A DNA stretch of 64,000 bases from Rugamonas rivuli (GTDB lineage: Bacteria; Pseudomonadota; Gammaproteobacteria; Burkholderiales; Burkholderiaceae_D), in contig NZ_WHUF01000003.1 in the NCBI RefSeq assembly GCF_009380165.1, forward strand, positions 186,001 through 250,000. Reading direction: 5' to 3'. This document shows, piece after piece, positions 56,612 to 64,000 of the stretch (positions are counted from its first letter, which is position 1; each line of letters begins with the position of its first letter). The translations under genes were made by a program, and so were the position numbers. The notes beneath the pieces were generated by a model. The model saw only the letters and a list, made by a program, of their open reading frames with translations. It was not told the origin of the DNA and made no database searches.

Positions 56612-57304
56612 ATGACCCAGATCAATCCTCCGCGCGCCATCCTGTTCGACCTCGACGGCACGCTGGCCGACACCGCCCCCGACCTGGCGGCCGCCGTCAA
56701 CCTGCTGCGCACCGAGCGCGGCCTGGAACCGACCGCCTACGAACTGCTGCGCCCGACCGCCTCGGCCGGCGCGCGCGGCATGATAGGCGCGGCCTTCGGC
56801 CTGAAACCGGAGGACGAGGGTTTCATTCCGCTGCGCGACGGCTTCTTCGCCAACTACCAGGCGGCGATGGCAGTGCACAGCACGCTGTTCCCCGGCATCG
56901 TCGAGCTGCTGGCCGGCATCGAGCAGGCCGGGCTGCAATGGGGCATCGTCACCAACAAGCCGGCGCGCTTCACCGATCCGCTGCTGCCGCAGATCGGCCT
57001 GGGCCACGCGGGCTGCGCGGTGTCGGGCGACACCACGGCGCACGCCAAGCCCCACCCTGCCCCGCTGTTCGAAGCGGCCGCCCGCCTCGGCCTGGCGCCG
57101 GAACAATGCTGGTACGTGGGCGACGACTTGCGCGACATCCAGGCCGGCAAGGCCGCCGGCATGCCGACCATCGCCTGCGGCTGGGGCTACTGCGGCCCGG
57201 TCGAACCGCAAGCTTGGCAGGCCGACTACCTGTTCGGCCATCCGTCGGAATTGCTGGCCCTGATGCAGGAATCGTTGTCGGGCAGATCCGAACTGGCCGC
57301 GTAA
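56612..57304 (+). CDS. gph: Phosphoglycolate phosphatase (HAD family)
   Basis: This 230-residue HAD hydrolase has the nucleophile motif LFDLDGTLADTAPDL, motif II TNKPARF, the lysine in HAKPHPAPL and the GDDLRDIQAGKAAGM acid pair. It removes phosphate from 2-phosphoglycolate formed in DNA repair; related HAD enzymes in this place can also act on MurNAc-6-phosphate. The ATG at 56612 lies 11 bases after ubiG. Confidence 0.92.
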   Translation: MTQINPPRAILFDLDGTLADTAPDLAAAVNLLRTERGLEPTAYELLRPTASAGARGMIGAAFGLKPEDEGFIPLRDGFFANYQAAMAVHSTLFPGIVELLAGIEQAGLQWGIVTNKPARFTDPLLPQIGLGHAGCAVSGDTTAHAKPHPAPLFEAAARLGLAPEQCWYVGDDLRDIQAGKAAGMPTIACGWGYCGPVEPQAWQADYLFGHPSELLALMQESLSGRSELAA

Positions 57305-57392
57305 GATTGGCGATTTGGCATTTGATAACGCTAACCGTTGTATAGACGAGTCAATGATATCGCTGCCATTTGAACAGGCACACTAATTGGTT

Positions 57393-57418
57393 GTTCAACA
57401 AGTTGAACTCCGTATAAT
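57393..57418 (+). promoter_or_regulatory. Promoter with operator-like palindrome before the first paralogue
   Basis: The perfect palindrome GTTCAAC-AA-GTTGAAC (57393-57408) ends 4 bases before a consensus TATAAT (57413-57418). It sits exactly between where -35 and -10 would be, the usual place for a repressor site. The -35 itself is weak (TTGTTC, 16 bases from -10). Confidence 0.6.
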
Positions 57419-57466
57419 CGGCGTCGACTGCGTAGTATCACTTACTTCCTGCAAGCCACAACCTCG

Positions 57467-57516
57467 CTGAATGGAAAGAGAGACAGTCACCACTATCTCA
57501 ACTTTCCATTCAGGAG
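57467..57516 (+). promoter_or_regulatory. Leader hairpin reaching into the ribosome site
   Basis: CTGAATGGAAAG (57467-57478) pairs perfectly over 12 bases with CTTTCCATTCAG (57502-57513). The Shine-Dalgarno AGGAG (57512-57516) starts inside the 3' arm, 4 bases before the ATG at 57521. It could gate translation of the first paralogue. Confidence 0.6.
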
Positions 57517-57520
57517 CATC

Positions 57521-58552
57521 ATGAATTTTCCTGAGCTGGCTGCCCCAACCTCGCAGCCCAACTCCGAGCAGTACCACGTCCTTCCCCTTCCACCGCTTGA
57601 AGCCGGCGCACCGCAAAGCTGGATGGTCAGCGTCGCCGACGCCAAATACCACTGGTACGACCTGGTGGCGGGCTTCCCTGAGACGCCGGACATCCGCGAC
57701 CCGATCGGCCGCTACCAGCGCCGCATGCAGTTCGAACTGGAGGCGCTGGCGGCCAAGCACCACCTGTTCTTCGCCGTGATCCGGCCGCGCGTGCGCTTCG
57801 ACATCAAGGGCGCGATCCAGTGGGGCTTCTTCTCGCTCAAGCTGACGCTGCCGCTGCTGATGGGGGCCGACGAGGCCAAGGAAAGCATCACCATCGAGCT
57901 CAAGGTGCCGTTCGCGGCCACCATGAAAAAGCCGACCGTGATGCTGACGCCGAACTTCGTCACCCTGAACTGGGGCGGCCTGATCGAGGCGTTCTCCATC
58001 CACGACATCCTGCAAAACTATGCCCACGCGCTGAAGATCCCGAGCAAGGTGGTCTACGTCGGCCAGACCCGCGACAACGACGCCCGCCTGGGCAAGGGCC
58101 GCCTGCCGGCGCTGCAAAAGCTGCACGCGCAGCACAGCGAGCATTTCGACACGCTGCTGCTGGTGCAGCAGCTGGACGTGCAGGTCAGCTGCGCCGACGG
58201 CGATCCGGCCGAAGCGCCGCAGTACGCCGATCCGCTGGCGGCCGACACCCTGCAGGGCGAGCGCATGGACGTGGTGGAAGCGGCCCTGATCCATTATTTC
58301 GAAGGCGCCGCCACGCGCAATCATGAGCAGCGCACGCTGCGCGCCGCCCGCCTGGGCGCCGTGCAGGCCGGGCAAAACCTGGCGCAGTTCACCATCGACC
58401 TGCAATACCCCGACGCCGGACGCTACAACTACCTGTGCTCCGGGCAGGTGGACAGCGCCAAGCGCCACCTGCTGAGCTGCTTCATCGCCGACGGCCAGGC
58501 CAAGGTGGCGCCCCTGCCGCTGCCGCCGCAGGCCAAAGGTGCAAAGGGCTGA
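57521..58552 (+). CDS. Unknown protein, first of two tandem paralogues
   Basis: This 343-residue soluble protein has no signal peptide. It begins with a Pro-rich lead, then a conserved block (VSVADAKYHWYDLVAGFP, IRDPIGRYQRRMQFELEAL), a mixed strand region (RPRVRFD, WGFFSLKLTLPL) and a C-terminal part with VVYVGQTRD (Tyr179), Glu253 in VVEAALIHYFEG and Asn267. The YVGQT...R...E..LI...N spacing faintly recalls GIY-YIG nucleases, but the first GIY strand is missing. It is about half identical by eye to the next gene. Family is unknown to me; nuclease activity is only a hypothesis. Confidence 0.8.
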   Translation: MNFPELAAPTSQPNSEQYHVLPLPPLEAGAPQSWMVSVADAKYHWYDLVAGFPETPDIRDPIGRYQRRMQFELEALAAKHHLFFAVIRPRVRFDIKGAIQWGFFSLKLTLPLLMGADEAKESITIELKVPFAATMKKPTVMLTPNFVTLNWGGLIEAFSIHDILQNYAHALKIPSKVVYVGQTRDNDARLGKGRLPALQKLHAQHSEHFDTLLLVQQLDVQVSCADGDPAEAPQYADPLAADTLQGERMDVVEAALIHYFEGAATRNHEQRTLRAARLGAVQAGQNLAQFTIDLQYPDAGRYNYLCSGQVDSAKRHLLSCFIADGQAKVAPLPLPPQAKGAKG

Positions 58553-58613
58553 CAACGAAACGCCAGCGGTGTTACATTGCGTGAAGAATTGTCGCCGCCT
58601 CTAGATTGCCATG

Positions 58614-58642
58614 TGGAAATATCCTCGGGGACGTACTATACT
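58614..58642 (+). promoter_or_regulatory. Candidate promoter of the second paralogue
   Basis: TGGAAA (58614-58619) and TATACT (58637-58642) are spaced by 17 bases, 37 bases before the ATG at 58679. CTGGAG serves as ribosome site. The two paralogues can thus be transcribed separately. Confidence 0.5.
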
Positions 58643-58678
58643 ATTGCAAACAACTACTGAGATCCTGGAGCGCACGCC

Positions 58679-59788
58679 ATGCCGAGCGATTACCCTGAAC
58701 TAATCGCTGACGACGACTATCCCGATCCCTCCCCCGAGGAATTGGGCGTAGGGGCGCTGTTTGCCGAGGCGCCTGAACCGTTCCACGACCTGCTGGCCCC
58801 GCCGACCGAGGCGATCGACGAACTGCTGCCGCTGATGCCGCAGCGTACCGCCGCGCCGCAAACCTGGGTCGTCACCGTGGCCGACGCCAAGTTCCACTGG
58901 TACGACCTGGTGGCCGGTTTCCCTGAAATTCCCGACATCCGCGACCCGGTCGGCCGCCACCTGCGCCGCATGCAGTTCGACCTGGAAGCGACCATGGAAA
59001 AACGTCTGATCTATTTCGCCGTCAACCGTCCACGCGTGCGTTTCGACGCCAGCCGCAGCACCAGCTGGGGCTTCTTCTCGCTGAAGCTGACGGTGCCCAT
59101 CCTGGTCGGCGCCGACGAAAAACGCGACAGCATCACCATCGAGCTGGAAGTGCCGTTCGCCGCCACGCTGAAAAAGCCGAGCGTGGTCGTCACCGACCGC
59201 TTCATCACCCTGAACTGGGGCGGCTTGATCGAAGCGCTGTCGATCCACGACGTGCTGCAGCAGTACGAGAATTCGCTGACCTTCCAGAGCAAGGTGCAGT
59301 ACGTCGGCCAGACCAAGGATCCGGTGGGCCGCCTGGCCCGCGCGCGTCTGGCGGCGGTGCAGAAGATCCACCAGCTCCACAGCGAAGACAACGACATGCT
59401 GCTGCTGATCCAGCGCATGAACGTGGAAGTGATCTCCGACGACGGCGACCCGGCCGAGCTGCCCGCCAACGACAACCCGGTGGCCGCCGACGTGCTGCTG
59501 AAGGACCGCATCGACATCGTCGAATGCGCGCTGATACGCTACTTCGAAGGCCCGATGATGCACGGCCGCAGCGACAAGGAAGCCGAGATCCGCAAGCAGC
59601 GCCTGCGCGAAGCGCAAGCCGCCAACCATCTGGAGAGCTTCCGCATCGACCTGCGCCTGGAAGACCCGGGCAAGTACCACGACCTGTTTTCGCAGCACGC
59701 GCCGGTATCGCGCAACCACATCATCGACTGCACCATCGTCGATGGCGAAGTGCTCGTCACCCGCGTGCCGGAAAAAACCAAATCCTGA
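58679..59788 (+). CDS. Unknown protein, second of two tandem paralogues
   Basis: This 369-residue relative of the preceding gene has a longer acidic N-terminus (ELIADDDYPDPSPEELGVG). It keeps the same blocks: VTVADAKFHWYDLVAGFP, RPRVRFDASRS, WGFFSLKLTVPI, FITLNWGGLIEALSIHDVL, VQYVGQTKD (Tyr208) and IVECALIRYFEG (Glu282). The Asn of the first copy is not kept, and the tail differs, so the two have probably diverged in job. No signal peptide is seen. An interspersed palindromic repeat follows the stop. Function unknown. Confidence 0.8.
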   Translation: MPSDYPELIADDDYPDPSPEELGVGALFAEAPEPFHDLLAPPTEAIDELLPLMPQRTAAPQTWVVTVADAKFHWYDLVAGFPEIPDIRDPVGRHLRRMQFDLEATMEKRLIYFAVNRPRVRFDASRSTSWGFFSLKLTVPILVGADEKRDSITIELEVPFAATLKKPSVVVTDRFITLNWGGLIEALSIHDVLQQYENSLTFQSKVQYVGQTKDPVGRLARARLAAVQKIHQLHSEDNDMLLLIQRMNVEVISDDGDPAELPANDNPVAADVLLKDRIDIVECALIRYFEGPMMHGRSDKEAEIRKQRLREAQAANHLESFRIDLRLEDPGKYHDLFSQHAPVSRNHIIDCTIVDGEVLVTRVPEKTKS

Positions 59789-59791
59789 CCT

Positions 59792-59872
59792 GGTCGTTCC
59801 CGCGCAGGCGGGAACCCATGCTGAATCGGCCAATCACGTGGCGCATGGATTCCCGCTTGCGCGGGAATGACG
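59792..59872. repeat. Paired palindromic interspersed repeat (REP-like)
   Basis: GTTCCCGC-GCAG-GCGGGAAC (59796-59815) and ATTCCCGC-TTGC-GCGGGAAT (59849-59868) form two hairpins, joined by CCATG...CATGG, and the outer GTCGTTCCCGC / GCGGGAATGACG arms make the whole an inverted pair. Such TTCCCGC...GCGGGAATGACG elements are widespread REP-like repeats in Proteobacteria. It fills the gap between two convergent genes and may also end transcripts. Confidence 0.8.
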
Positions 59873-59881
59873 CCCCTCCTC

Positions 59882-61153
59882 CTACACAGCGGCCAGCGCC
59901 TGCGCCAGATCGGCCAGCAGGTCGTCGCTGTGCTCAATGCCTATCGACAGCCGCACCGTATCCACCGTCACGCCGGCCTTGGCCAATTCCTCCTCGTTGA
60001 GCTGACGGTGCGTGGTCGACGCCGGATGGCAGGCCAGCGATTTCGCATCGCCGATGTTGACCAGCCGCGTAAACAACTGCAGCGCATCCTGGAACCGCGC
60101 CCCGCCCTCGACGCCGCCTTCCACGCCGAAGGTCAGCACGCCGGACGGCCGCCCGCCCAGATACTTCTTGGCCAGCGCGTGATCGCGATGGTCTTCCAGC
60201 CCCGCGTAGTTGACCCACTTGACCTTGGCGTGCGTGCTGAGGAACTGCGCCACCTTGCGCGCGTTCTCGGTGATGCGCTCCATGCGCAGCGCCAGCGTCT
60301 CGATGCCCTGCAGGATCAGGAAGGCATTGAACGGCGAGATCGCCGCGCCGGTGTTACGCAGCGGGACCACGCGTGCGCGGCCGATGTAGGCCGCCGGCCC
60401 CAGCGCCTCGGTGTAGACCACGCCGTGGTAGGACACATCCGGCTCGTTGAGGCGCTTGAAGCGCTGCTTGTGCTCAGCCCAGGGGAACTTGCCGGAATCG
60501 ACGATGGCGCCGCCGATGGAATTGCCATGGCCGCCCAGGTACTTGGTCAGCGAATGGACGACGATATCGGCGCCGTGCTCGAAGGGACGCAGCAGGTAAG
60601 GCGTGGCGACGGTGTTATCGACGATCAGCGGTACGCCGTGCTTGTGGGCGATGGCGGCGATGGCCTCGATGTCGGTGATATTGCCGAGCGGGTTGCCGAT
60701 CGATTCGATGAACACGGCCTTGGTGCGCTCATCGATCAGCGCATCGAACGACGATGGATCGCGCGCATCGGCAAAGCGGGTGGTGATGCCGAACTGCGGC
60801 AGCGTGTGGGCAAACAGATTGTAGGTGCCGCCATACAGCGCCGAGGCTGAGACGATGTTATCGCCCGCTTCGGCGATGGTCTGGATCGCGTAGGTGACGG
60901 CGGCCTGGCCAGAGGCCAATGCCAGCGCCGCCACGCCGCCTTCGAGCGCGGCCACGCGCTGCTCCAGCACATCCTGGGTCGGGTTCATGATGCGGGTGTA
61001 GATATTGCCGGGTACCTTGAGGTCGAACAGGTCGGCCCCATGCTGGGTGTCGTCGAACGCATAGGCGACGGTCTGGTAGATCGGCACCGCCACAGCGCGC
61101 GTGGTGGGATCGGGCTTGTAGCCGCCGTGGACGGCAATGGTTTCGAGTTTCAT
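59882..61153 (-). CDS. metY: O-acetylhomoserine sulfhydrylase
   Basis: This 423-residue Cys/Met-metabolism PLP enzyme makes homocysteine from O-acetylhomoserine and sulfide. It starts [20 protein letters not shown] and has the cofactor lysine in [17 protein letters not shown] and the C-terminal [18 protein letters not shown]. MetY rather than MetB or MetC is favoured by length and the HGGY start. A 9-base inverted repeat in its leader encloses the ribosome site. Confidence 0.93.
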   Translation of the reverse strand: MKLETIAVHGGYKPDPTTRAVAVPIYQTVAYAFDDTQHGADLFDLKVPGNIYTRIMNPTQDVLEQRVAALEGGVAALALASGQAAVTYAIQTIAEAGDNIVSASALYGGTYNLFAHTLPQFGITTRFADARDPSSFDALIDERTKAVFIESIGNPLGNITDIEAIAAIAHKHGVPLIVDNTVATPYLLRPFEHGADIVVHSLTKYLGGHGNSIGGAIVDSGKFPWAEHKQRFKRLNEPDVSYHGVVYTEALGPAAYIGRARVVPLRNTGAAISPFNAFLILQGIETLALRMERITENARKVAQFLSTHAKVKWVNYAGLEDHRDHALAKKYLGGRPSGVLTFGVEGGVEGGARFQDALQLFTRLVNIGDAKSLACHPASTTHRQLNEEELAKAGVTVDTVRLSIGIEHSDDLLADLAQALAAV

Positions 61154-61158
61154 ACGGT

Positions 61159-61213
61159 CTCCGCGATGATGTTATGTAAAAACCATCTTTAAGAATAGGA
61201 CAAAATCGCGGAG
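61159..61213 (-). promoter_or_regulatory. metY leader inverted repeat over the ribosome site
   Basis: CTCCGCGAT (61205-61213 read on minus) pairs perfectly with ATCGCGGAG (61159-61167), whose GGAG is the metY Shine-Dalgarno. The 37-base loop is AT-rich and could hold the promoter instead, so an RNA role depends on where transcription starts. Confidence 0.45.
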
Positions 61214-61262
61214 GGCCCAAGGAATTAAATCGCGTTTGAATATGCGGAATCCGCCTTCCTCC

Positions 61263-61673
61263 TCAACCTCCCGGCTCCGTCAGCACCGACAGCTTGGTGA
61301 CGCCGGACCGCTGGATGTTGGCGATCACCTTGGCCACGGCGCGGTATGGCACGCCCTGGTCGGCTTGCAGACTCAGTGCCAGCTCAGGGTCTTTGCCCAC
61401 CAACTCCTTCAGCTCAGGCTCCAGCGCGGCCGGCTCCACTTCCCGCTTGTCGATGAAGATCTTGTTGCTGCCGTCGATGCTGACCGTGACCGTCTTCGAC
61501 GGATTGGCCGGCGTAGTGGTCGAGGTCTTGGGCAGGTTGATGCGCACCGCGTTGTTCAGCAGCGGCGCGGTCAGGATGAATGTCACCAGCAGCACCAGCA
61601 TCACATCCACCAGGGGCGTGATGTTGATCTCGCTGACCACGTCACTGCTGTCTCTACCAGTCGAGAAGGCCAT
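61263..61673 (-). CDS. exbD: Biopolymer transport protein ExbD
   Basis: This 136-residue protein has one membrane helix with the key aspartate (PLVDVMLVLLVTFILTAP) and a periplasmic domain. With ExbB and TonB it turns proton flow into force for outer-membrane receptors such as the BtuB-like one. Its start overlaps the ExbB stop as TAATG. Confidence 0.93.
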   Translation of the reverse strand: MAFSTGRDSSDVVSEINITPLVDVMLVLLVTFILTAPLLNNAVRINLPKTSTTTPANPSKTVTVSIDGSNKIFIDKREVEPAALEPELKELVGKDPELALSLQADQGVPYRAVAKVIANIQRSGVTKLSVLTEPGG

Positions 61674-62398
61674 TATGCGTATGCTCCCTGCTGCGGCGCG
61701 CTGGCCGGACGGGCCGCCTGCGGTGCAGCCTTGGTTGCGGGACGCGTCACGCGGAAGCCGTTCTTCTGCGCCAGGTTGACGAAGTCGGTGGCGTAGTTAT
61801 CCAGTTCCGCAGCCGTCACCTTGAGGCGGCGCACGTAGAAGTTGAACGCCAGGACCGCAGGCACCGCCACCGCGATGCCGACGCCGGTTGCGATCAGCGC
61901 TTCGCCAATCGGGCCGGCCACCACGTCGATGCTGGCGGAACCGCTTTTGCCGATCGCCCCCAGCGCGTGAATGATGCCGAACACGGTGCCGAACAGGCCG
62001 ACGAACGGCGCCGTGCTGCCGATCGACGCCAGCACCGCCAGGCCGCTCTCCAGCGATTGGTACTCCTTCTGGATTTGCTGGCGCAGATGACGCTCCAGCA
62101 GCTCCTGTCTGTCCCAGCTGTGTTCCAGGTCGCTGCTGGCATCGCCCGATTCGCTGACATGCAGCGCCGCGAAGCCGACATTCGCCAGACGCGATTTCGG
62201 ACTGGCGTCGCTGGCCAGCGCGCTGGCCGCATCCAGCGTACTGGCACTCCAGAACTGCTTGGTAAATTGTTTATCCCGTTTTCCGAGACGGTAGTGCTGC
62301 ACGCCTTTGGCCAGTATCAGCACCCAGGTAATCACGGAGAACAGCACCAATGCGTAAAGGGCGCCTTGAACGATAAGATCTAAGTAGTAGGAAGACAT
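61673..62398 (-). CDS. exbB: MotA/TolQ/ExbB proton channel
   Basis: This 241-residue protein has three membrane helices: VQGALYALVLFSVITWVLILA, LAVLASIGSTAPFVGLFGTV and IGEALIATGVGIAVAVPAVLAF. The GTVFGI-type channel region is typical. It forms the ExbB pentamer around ExbD. It lies 27 bases after tonB; the tonB-exbB-exbD order marks it as the TonB rather than the Tol system. Confidence 0.93.
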   Translation of the reverse strand: MSSYYLDLIVQGALYALVLFSVITWVLILAKGVQHYRLGKRDKQFTKQFWSASTLDAASALASDASPKSRLANVGFAALHVSESGDASSDLEHSWDRQELLERHLRQQIQKEYQSLESGLAVLASIGSTAPFVGLFGTVFGIIHALGAIGKSGSASIDVVAGPIGEALIATGVGIAVAVPAVLAFNFYVRRLKVTAAELDNYATDFVNLAQKNGFRVTRPATKAAPQAARPASAPQQGAYA

Positions 62399-62425
62399 GG
62401 ATAGCGCTCTCAGTATAAAAAAGGA

Positions 62426-63199
62426 TTAGGAAAGTTTGAAATTCAGTGGAACCTTGACCCAGCCGTCTATCGGCGTCTGGCCCCGTTTGGCCGGATCGAA
62501 GGACCAGGCCAGCACCGCCTTGACGGCGGCATCGTCGAGGATCTTGTGGCCGCTGGATTTGTCGACGGCGACGTTATCCGGCTTGCCGGATGCGAGTACG
62601 TGCACCTTCAGCACCACGTTCCCCTGCAAGCCACGGTCCTGCGCCAGGGCCGGATAGTCGGGCGCCGGGTTGCTGCGGTAGCCGGCGTAGCCGCGCGGTT
62701 CGGTGACGGGTTCTGGTGGCGGCGGCGGTGCTGGCGCGGCGGCGACCGGTGCCGGCGGTGCAGGCGTCGCCACCTGCACGGTGTTGGCGCTCGGCGGGCC
62801 ATCGTCCACCGGCGCCTGTGCCACCACCGGCACTTGCGGCGGAGCTTTCGCCGGGGCCGGCGCCACCTTGGCCACCTGCGGCTGCACCTTCGGCGGTTCC
62901 GGTGGCGGCGGCGGCGGCGGCGCGAACTCAATCGCCAGCGGCTCGGCCGCTTTCGGCGGCAGCGGATCGATCTGTCCGCCCTGCTGGAAGGCGACGATCA
63001 CGCCGGCATGCAGCACCACCGCCAGCCCGACCACGGCAACCAGGCCACGCCTGTCGCCCTTACCGGCGATGGTGCCGGCCTGCGGGATCGCCACGCTGAC
63101 CGGCAACGCAACCTGCACCACCGGCGCGGGCCTTGCCTGCCGCCGGACAGCTGCGCGGCGCGGCGAATAGTTGATACTCTCAAAAGTCATTGCGGTCAT
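62426..63199 (-). CDS. tonB: Energy transducer TonB
   Basis: This 257-residue protein has one membrane anchor (GLVAVVGLAVVLHAGVIVAF), a long Pro-rich periplasmic linker (PPPPPPEPPKVQPQV), and a C-terminal TonB domain (GYRSNPAPDYPALAQDRGLQ, then GNVVLKVHVLASGKPDNV). It contacts TonB boxes of receptors. GAGGG lies 7 bases before the ATG at 63199. It is followed by exbB and exbD, so one unit energises receptors. Confidence 0.94.
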   Translation of the reverse strand: MTAMTFESINYSPRRAAVRRQARPAPVVQVALPVSVAIPQAGTIAGKGDRRGLVAVVGLAVVLHAGVIVAFQQGGQIDPLPPKAAEPLAIEFAPPPPPPPEPPKVQPQVAKVAPAPAKAPPQVPVVAQAPVDDGPPSANTVQVATPAPPAPVAAAPAPPPPPEPVTEPRGYAGYRSNPAPDYPALAQDRGLQGNVVLKVHVLASGKPDNVAVDKSSGHKILDDAAVKAVLAWSFDPAKRGQTPIDGWVKVPLNFKLS

Positions 63200-63245
63200 G
63201 GTGTAGCCCTCTCGATTGTGTAACTGATTTCATTCAAAACGCTGT

Positions 63246-63947
63246 TCACCAGCGAACAGCCCCGCTGGCGAAAGCCACCACCGCGGCAGCGAAGGCCAAC
63301 GACAGCAGCAGCGCCGTCCAGCTGCCCTTGGCCGCCGAGGTACCGGCGCGTACCTCCTTCCATCCTGTGACCATCGGCTTGACCAGGTTGTCCTTCTTGA
63401 GGAACAGGTAGACCAGGATCGCCAGGATATGCAGGGCCAGCACCGCGAGCAGCACGTAGGCCAGCTGCTTGTGCAGGCCGGTGAGGCGATTGGCCAGCCC
63501 CTCCTCCACCAACGCAAACAAGGGTCCGGTGAAGGAAATCTCGTCGTTGCCGAACAATCCCGTCGTCGCCTGCACCGCCAACAACCCAAGCAGCGCAAAC
63601 ACCGACAACGCGCCGAGCGGGTTGTGGCCCTGTCCCTTCCAGCGGCCACGCAGATAGGCGCGCAGGCTGGCGGCGGTCGGCAGGAAGTTGAGGAAGCGCG
63701 CGTGCGTCGATCCGGCAAAACCCCACGCCAGCCGGAACGCCACCAGGCCAAGTATCGCCAGTCCGGCCTTGCCATGCACTTCCATCCAGTCGCCGCCGAT
63801 CTCGCCGCTGACGATGGCGACCGTCACCGCCAGCACTAGCGACCAGTGGAACACGCGCGTAGGCAGATCCCATACCAGGATGCGGCGGCGCGTTTGCACG
63901 GCTGCTGCCGCAGGCTGCAACTCCTCATAGGTAGCGCGCTGGTTCAT
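63246..63947 (-). CDS. Cytochrome b561-type membrane protein
   Basis: This 233-residue protein has four hydrophobic helices and haem-ligand histidines in RVFHWSLVLAV and LTGLHKQLAYVLLAVLALH, as in bacterial cytochrome b/Ni-hydrogenase b-type subunits. It would carry electrons across the membrane, perhaps with the adjoining upstream protein, of which only the tail is visible. It ends 46 bases before tonB and may share a transcript. Confidence 0.88.
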   Translation of the reverse strand: MNQRATYEELQPAAAAVQTRRRILVWDLPTRVFHWSLVLAVTVAIVSGEIGGDWMEVHGKAGLAILGLVAFRLAWGFAGSTHARFLNFLPTAASLRAYLRGRWKGQGHNPLGALSVFALLGLLAVQATTGLFGNDEISFTGPLFALVEEGLANRLTGLHKQLAYVLLAVLALHILAILVYLFLKKDNLVKPMVTGWKEVRAGTSAAKGSWTALLLSLAFAAAVVAFASGAVRW

Positions 63948-63959
63948 GATGAGGCTTGC

Positions 63960-64000
63960 TTAGTTAGGCGCTGCGGCGGCGACCTGCTTGGCCGGCGGAG
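63960..64000 (-). CDS. C-terminal end of an upstream gene, possibly a cytochrome c
   Basis: Reading minus-strand bases 64000 to 63960 gives PPAKQVAAAAPN and a stop, 12 bases before the cytochrome b start. The low-complexity Ala/Pro end and the neighbour suggest a secreted cytochrome c, but 12 residues prove nothing. Most of the gene is outside the window. Confidence 0.35.
   Translation of the reverse strand, partial: PPAKQVAAAAPN

Noticed and set aside
59792-59872. Possible insertion-sequence end
   Set aside because: There is no transposase frame, and the paired TTCCCGC hairpins fit a REP-like repeat better.

Overview
The window reads as chromosome of a GC-rich betaproteobacterium, most likely Oxalobacteraceae (Massilia/Duganella/Janthinobacterium type). 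The grounds are the gene order gyrA-serC-pheA-hisC-tyrA-aroA-cmk-rpsA-ihfB-lapA-lapB, the divergent ompA-ubiG-gph block, very high third-position GC, and small DUF4148 and DUF2059 type secreted proteins. I see no tRNA, rRNA, CRISPR array, integrase or intact insertion sequence. Genus is an inference from gene order and protein style; no search was run.

Layout. 1-9.2 kb: the end of a sensor kinase, a LysR regulator, small proteins, and an AaeXAB-like efflux set (outer-membrane factor, MarR, FUSC pump, DUF1656, HlyD, LysR) with overlapping genes. 9.2-16.7 kb: a SnoaL-like protein, an SDR, DsbA, a cobalamin-uptake unit (riboswitch, TonB receptor, BtuF-like binding protein), a DODA-type dioxygenase and a YlqF GTPase. 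16.8-24.2 kb: an OPT transporter, a secreted beta-helix protein, a class II deacetylase and an S9 peptidase. 24.2-29.4 kb: MoxR ATPase, DUF58, TgpA-type transglutaminase and a lytic transglycosylase, coupled at the last two junctions. 29.4-38.9 kb: an AT-rich regulatory gap, a small DNA-binding-like protein, cysM, a cNMP-binding/thioredoxin-reductase-like fusion, a chemoreceptor, an MBL hydrolase, a broken toxin-domain gene, an M28 peptidase and a ComEA-like protein.

39-54.7 kb is one long minus-strand superoperon: gyrA, a DUF2059 protein, serC, the aromatic/histidine genes, cmk, rpsA, ihfB, lapAB, ugd and the heptose kinase. It joins DNA topology, amino-acid and nucleotide synthesis, translation and LPS assembly. 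Divergent from gyrA are ompA, ubiG and gph. They are followed by two tandem paralogues of unknown function (57.5-59.8 kb), the most novel-looking genes here. The right end carries metY, tonB-exbB-exbD and a b-type cytochrome.

The best leads for new biology are these: the tandem paralogues with a faint GIY-YIG-like pattern, an operator-like palindrome and a perfect 12-bp hairpin reaching into the Shine-Dalgarno sequence; the decayed polymorphic-toxin-like domain at 36.4-36.9 kb; the repeated TTGTAC sites before the 111-residue protein; a TrxR-like enzyme in which the redox CxxC is replaced by WASP; and a GyrA with alanine at position 83.
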